Shown here piece by piece: positions 61,163-64,000 of a stretch of 64,000 bases of DNA (positions within the stretch are counted from its first letter, which is position 1; each line of letters starts with the position of its first letter). A program made the position numbers and the translations under genes. Below the pieces are notes generated by a model. The model saw only the letters and a program-made list of their open reading frames with translations, searched no databases and had not been told where the DNA came from. The stretch is from Latilactobacillus sakei subsp. sakei DSM 20017 = JCM 1157 (lineage in GTDB: Bacteria > Bacillota > Bacilli > Lactobacillales > Lactobacillaceae). Location: NCBI RefSeq assembly GCF_002370355.1, contig NZ_AP017929.1:62001-126000 (forward strand), in the 5' to 3' direction.

Positions 61163-63109
61163 GTGATATTATTACAGGTTCAACAAGTCGCCCGTCACTT
61201 TGGCGGTGACTACTTATTTAAAAATGCACAATTGGAAGTGCAAGATCACGCCCGCGTCGCCTTAGTTGGCCCTAACGGTGCTGGTAAATCAACACTTTTG
61301 AAGATGATTGCTGGCATTACGACGCCCGATGATGGTCAAATTATTCTGGGTAAAAATGTCCAAGTTGGCTACTTAGCCCAAGATAGCGGTCTTAGTTCTG
61401 AACGGAACATCTATGACGAAATGCTAACGATTTTCGAAGGCCTTCGCCAAATGGAAGCTCAGATGCATACGTTGGAACAAGCAATTGCCGATCCAGATGC
61501 TAATCGTTCAGATGAGGACTACCAAGCCCTCTTAAAACAATACGATCAGATTCAACACGACTTTTCTGAAGCAAACGGGTATGGTTACGAAGCCGAAATT
61601 CGTGGTGTATTGCACGGTTTCCAATTCCCAGAAGAAACTTTCACCAAACCAATCAGCACGCTATCTGGTGGCGAACGGTCCCGCTTAGCACTTGCTAAGC
61701 TATTACTTGAGAAAAAAGACGTCTTAATCTTGGATGAACCAACTAACCATTTGGACATTCAAACCTTAACATGGCTTGAAAATTATCTTCAAACCTATCC
61801 CGGTGCACTTTTAACCGTTTCTCATGACCGTTACTTCTTAGACAAGATTACTAAAGAAGTTTACGATATGAGTCGCCACACATTAACGCACTACACCGGC
61901 AATTACAGTCACTTCTTGACGCAAAAATCAGCCAACCTATCACTCGAATGGAAGGCTTATGAGAAACAACAAGCCGAAATCGAGAAACTCCAAACATTCG
62001 TCGACAAAAACTTAGTTCGAGCCAGCACGACTAAGCAAGCCCAAAGCCGCCGTCGTCAACTTGAAAAGATGGATAAGTTAGAACGCCCAACCAACGACGC
62101 CTCTAAAATCCACTTCCATTTTGATATCGATCAACCAAGTGGTAACGAAGTCTTGCAAGTCGTTGACGCGGCTGTTGGTTACTCAGCCGACAAAGTAATG
62201 GTCGAACCGATTAACTTTGAGGTCAACAAGCAAGAACGCTTAGCGATTATCGGACCTAATGGGATTGGTAAATCAACACTTTTAAAGAGTATCCTTCATC
62301 AAATTCCATTCTTAAAAGGTCACGAACGTGTTGGTAGCAATGTTTCTATCGGTTATTATGACCAAGAACAACGCAACCTCCACGCTAACAAAACGGTTCT
62401 TAATGAATTATGGGATGAACATCGCACCACCCCTGAAAAAGAAATCCGCACACTTTTGGGCAGCTTCTTATTCACCGGCGACGATGTTTTGAAAGTCGTT
62501 TCACAATTAAGTGGTGGCGAAAAAGCACGACTGTTACTAACTAAACTAGCCATGAACCATGATAATTTTTTGATCATGGATGAACCAACTAACCATTTAG
62601 ACATCGATAGTAAGGAAGTTTTAGAACAAGCCTTACGCGAATTCGACGGCACCGTCCTCTTCATCTCCCATGACCGATATTTCATCAACCAAGTGGCAAC
62701 CGGCATCATTGAACTGTCAACCACCACCGGCAGCAAGCGCTACTTAGGCGATTACGACTACTATCTCGCTAAAAAGGCTGAGGAAGAAGCCTTCGCACAA
62801 GCCGCTGAAGTGCCAGTTGAAGTCAGTGACCAACCTGTTACTGCTCAAGATAATTATAAAGCCAGCAAGGAAACACAACGGGCTCAACGGAAGTTAGAAC
62901 GAGAAGTCACTGCTTTAGAAGAACAAATGGCAACACTCGAAGAACAAGCAACTGCCATTCAAGAAAAAATGACGCAAGCCGATATCATCACTAAACCATT
63001 GGTCTTGCAGGAATTACAACAAGATTTAGAAAAAGTGCAAGCAGACCTTGCTCAAACAGAAGCTGATTGGGAAGAACAAGCGATGGCACTAGAAGAATTT
63101 ACTAATTAA
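61163..63109 (+). CDS. ABC-F family ATPase (YdiF-like)
   Basis: A 648-residue soluble protein with two ABC domains. Walker A motifs GPNGAGKSTLLK and GPNGIGKSTLLK, signatures LSGGERSRLAL and LSGGEKARLLL and two LDEPTNHLDI-type Walker B motifs are intact. There are no membrane segments, and a C-terminal coiled coil covers about 565-640. ABC-F proteins act on the ribosome. I use the GTG at 61163 (MILLQVQQVARHFGG), preceded by AAAGGA; the upstream ATG adds 25 unrelated residues. Divergent from rex, as in Bacillus ydiF/rex. Confidence 0.92.
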   Translation: MILLQVQQVARHFGGDYLFKNAQLEVQDHARVALVGPNGAGKSTLLKMIAGITTPDDGQIILGKNVQVGYLAQDSGLSSERNIYDEMLTIFEGLRQMEAQMHTLEQAIADPDANRSDEDYQALLKQYDQIQHDFSEANGYGYEAEIRGVLHGFQFPEETFTKPISTLSGGERSRLALAKLLLEKKDVLILDEPTNHLDIQTLTWLENYLQTYPGALLTVSHDRYFLDKITKEVYDMSRHTLTHYTGNYSHFLTQKSANLSLEWKAYEKQQAEIEKLQTFVDKNLVRASTTKQAQSRRRQLEKMDKLERPTNDASKIHFHFDIDQPSGNEVLQVVDAAVGYSADKVMVEPINFEVNKQERLAIIGPNGIGKSTLLKSILHQIPFLKGHERVGSNVSIGYYDQEQRNLHANKTVLNELWDEHRTTPEKEIRTLLGSFLFTGDDVLKVVSQLSGGEKARLLLTKLAMNHDNFLIMDEPTNHLDIDSKEVLEQALREFDGTVLFISHDRYFINQVATGIIELSTTTGSKRYLGDYDYYLAKKAEEEAFAQAAEVPVEVSDQPVTAQDNYKASKETQRAQRKLEREVTALEEQMATLEEQATAIQEKMTQADIITKPLVLQELQQDLEKVQADLAQTEADWEEQAMALEEFTN

Positions 63110-63116
63110 AAACCAG

Positions 63117-63150
63117 AAAAAGCGCGTATCGTAGGATACGCGCTTTTTTT
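63117..63150. terminator. Terminator after the ABC-F gene
   Basis: Perfect stem AAAGCGCGTATC / GATACGCGCTTT, four-base loop, T run; the A side could serve the convergent YccF gene. Confidence 0.88.
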
Positions 63151-63511
63151 AGCCAACAATTTGTTTGCCAAACGGACTCAATGATAAACTTGCTAATTTA
63201 AAATGTTGATGGGCAAATGGGATGCCGACAATTGTAATTGTTAATAACAAGCCCCAGAAAATATGGTTGGCCCATAAAATAAAGCCCCCAAAGATAAACC
63301 AGACAATATTTAATAAAAAGGAGCCTGCACCACCGCTCGAAACAACTCGTGCGTTAAACGGCATTAACGTCAAACCACCAATTTTAAAACATTGTAAGCC
63401 AACTGGAATCCCCACGATTGTGACACACCACACTAAGCCGGCTAAAAACCAACCAACTGCGCTCACTAAGCCACCGAAAATCCACCAAATAATTGTGCCT
63501 AAAAGACTCAT
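63149..63511 (-). CDS. YccF domain membrane protein
   Basis: A 120-residue protein with three or four hydrophobic segments and two repeats of the YccF type (VWCVTIVGIPVGLQCFKIGGLTLMPFNARV and LLLTITIVGIPFAHQHFKLASLSLSPFGKQIV). Function unknown. GAGGAG lies 6 nt before the ATG. It stands between the ABC-F gene and a PTS gene, each separated by a terminator. Confidence 0.88.
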   Translation of the reverse strand: MSLLGTIIWWIFGGLVSAVGWFLAGLVWCVTIVGIPVGLQCFKIGGLTLMPFNARVVSSGGAGSFLLNIVWFIFGGFILWANHIFWGLLLTITIVGIPFAHQHFKLASLSLSPFGKQIVG

Positions 63512-63567
63512 CAGCTACTCCTCCTCTACTCTTTTCTCCGATTATACAGACTTGTCCAACCCTAATC

Positions 63568-63605
63568 AAAAAGCCCGCCTAATTAATTAGGTGGGCTTTG
63601 TTTTT
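63568..63605 (-). terminator. Terminator after the PTS IIB gene
   Basis: Stem AAAGCCCACCTAATT / AATTAGGCGGGCTTT (one mismatch), followed by T residues on the minus strand. Confidence 0.82.
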
Positions 63606-63610
63606 AATCA

Positions 63611-63928
63611 TTAACCGATTAGTGCTAACGCTTGTTTCAAGACGGTTTCGCCATCCATCATCCCGTAGGCTTTCATATCGATCACTTCAACACCAATGCC
63701 TTTAGGTGCCAATTTTTCTTTAAATTGACCTTCCATAAAGCGTACTTGAGGGCCTAATAAGACGCAATCAATTTTTTTGTTTTCTAATTGGTTATCTGCA
63801 TCTGATGCGCCAGTTGCGAAGATTTCTGCATCGACACCTTGTGCTTCTGCTGCCTTTTGCATTTTTGAAACGAGCAAGCTAGTTGACATACCTGCCGCAC
63901 AACATAACATGATTGTTTTTTCTGCCAT
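63611..63928 (-). CDS. PTS lactose/cellobiose-family IIB subunit
   Basis: A 105-residue IIB protein. The phosphocysteine is in MLCCAAGMSTSLLV (first or second Cys, P-loop type). It takes phosphate from IIA and passes it to the sugar in IIC. The sugar, probably a beta-glucoside or diacetylchitobiose, cannot be told. No IIA or IIC lies next to it in the window, so it may be an orphan subunit. Confidence 0.9.
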   Translation of the reverse strand: MAEKTIMLCCAAGMSTSLLVSKMQKAAEAQGVDAEIFATGASDADNQLENKKIDCVLLGPQVRFMEGQFKEKLAPKGIGVEVIDMKAYGMMDGETVLKQALALIG

Positions 63929-63984
63929 AATAATTACCCCTTAATTTTTTTAGATTGAAATGAAAGAATTGTACAGAAAGTGAA

Positions 63985-63999
63985 ATGAAGCGTTTTCAT
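63985..63999. promoter_or_regulatory. cre-like palindrome upstream of the PTS IIB gene
   Basis: ATGAAGCGTTTTCAT is close to a CcpA cre site but one base shorter than the consensus. It lies 57 nt before the start codon. Confidence 0.35.
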
Positions 64000-64000
64000 C

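Overview
The window reads as a chromosomal segment of a low-GC lactic acid bacterium, most likely Latilactobacillus (Lactobacillus) sakei. Reasons: the arginine deiminase cluster arcA-arcB-arcC-arcT-arcD with a Crp/Fnr regulator and a YfcC-type carrier, a dltXABCD operon, a CIRCE-controlled groESL beside rex and an ABC-F gene (as in Bacillus ydiF-rex-ydiL-groESL), an alaS T-box, and an IS30-family element. The species name is inferred from gene content; no database was searched.

Layout. 1-3.7 kb: murI, an RNase PH-like/RdgB fusion, yfcE and the start of a CBS-domain gene, with yslB divergent. 3.8-8.7 kb: a divergent siderophore uptake locus (fhuD to the right; fhuC, a broken fhuB, fhuG and a flavin reductase to the left) with Fur-like operators between. 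8.8-13.2 kb: the D-alanylation operon, including a small dltX, with dltA broken by an internal deletion. 13.3-18.9 kb: trxA, mutS2, cvpA, rnhC, a DUF1292 gene, ruvX. 18.9-33.2 kb: ireB, T-box-controlled alaS, an unknown 328-residue protein, cshB, nrnA, a ytoI-like gene, dinB, zwf, a MntR/DtxR regulator, adhE with a Rex/CcpA-type promoter. 33.4-35.0 kb: yajC and a broken tgt. 35.1-43.5 kb: the arc cluster, lying between tgt and queA. 43.7-53 kb: a GNAT enzyme, queA, ruvB, ruvA, a LOG-family gene, maf, mutL, a broken mutS and ymdB split by an IS30 element. 54.9-64 kb: kimA-like K+ importer, groEL, groES, a CPBP protease, rex, ABC-F ATPase, a YccF protein and a PTS IIB subunit. Almost everything is on the minus strand.

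Two signals stand out. First, six housekeeping or metabolic genes are broken in one 64-kb window: fhuB (TAG), tgt (TAA), arcT (TAA), mutS (TAG), dltA (deletion plus frameshift) and ymdB (IS30 insertion). Loss of mutS would predict a mutator lineage; sequencing error must be excluded for the single-base cases. Second, an apparently unnamed family of about 110-150-bp structured repeats occurs seven times. It has conserved boxes (AGAAGTGYG, TGAGCATTAA, AGCGCAGGAA and CACGTTAA types), gene-specific outer arms that differ in sequence but still pair, and an inner hairpin. In four of the five places it sits directly after a stop codon (fhuD, groEL, kimA, the DUF1292 gene), and three copies stand in tandem behind groEL. 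This looks like a modular 3'-UTR or terminator element.
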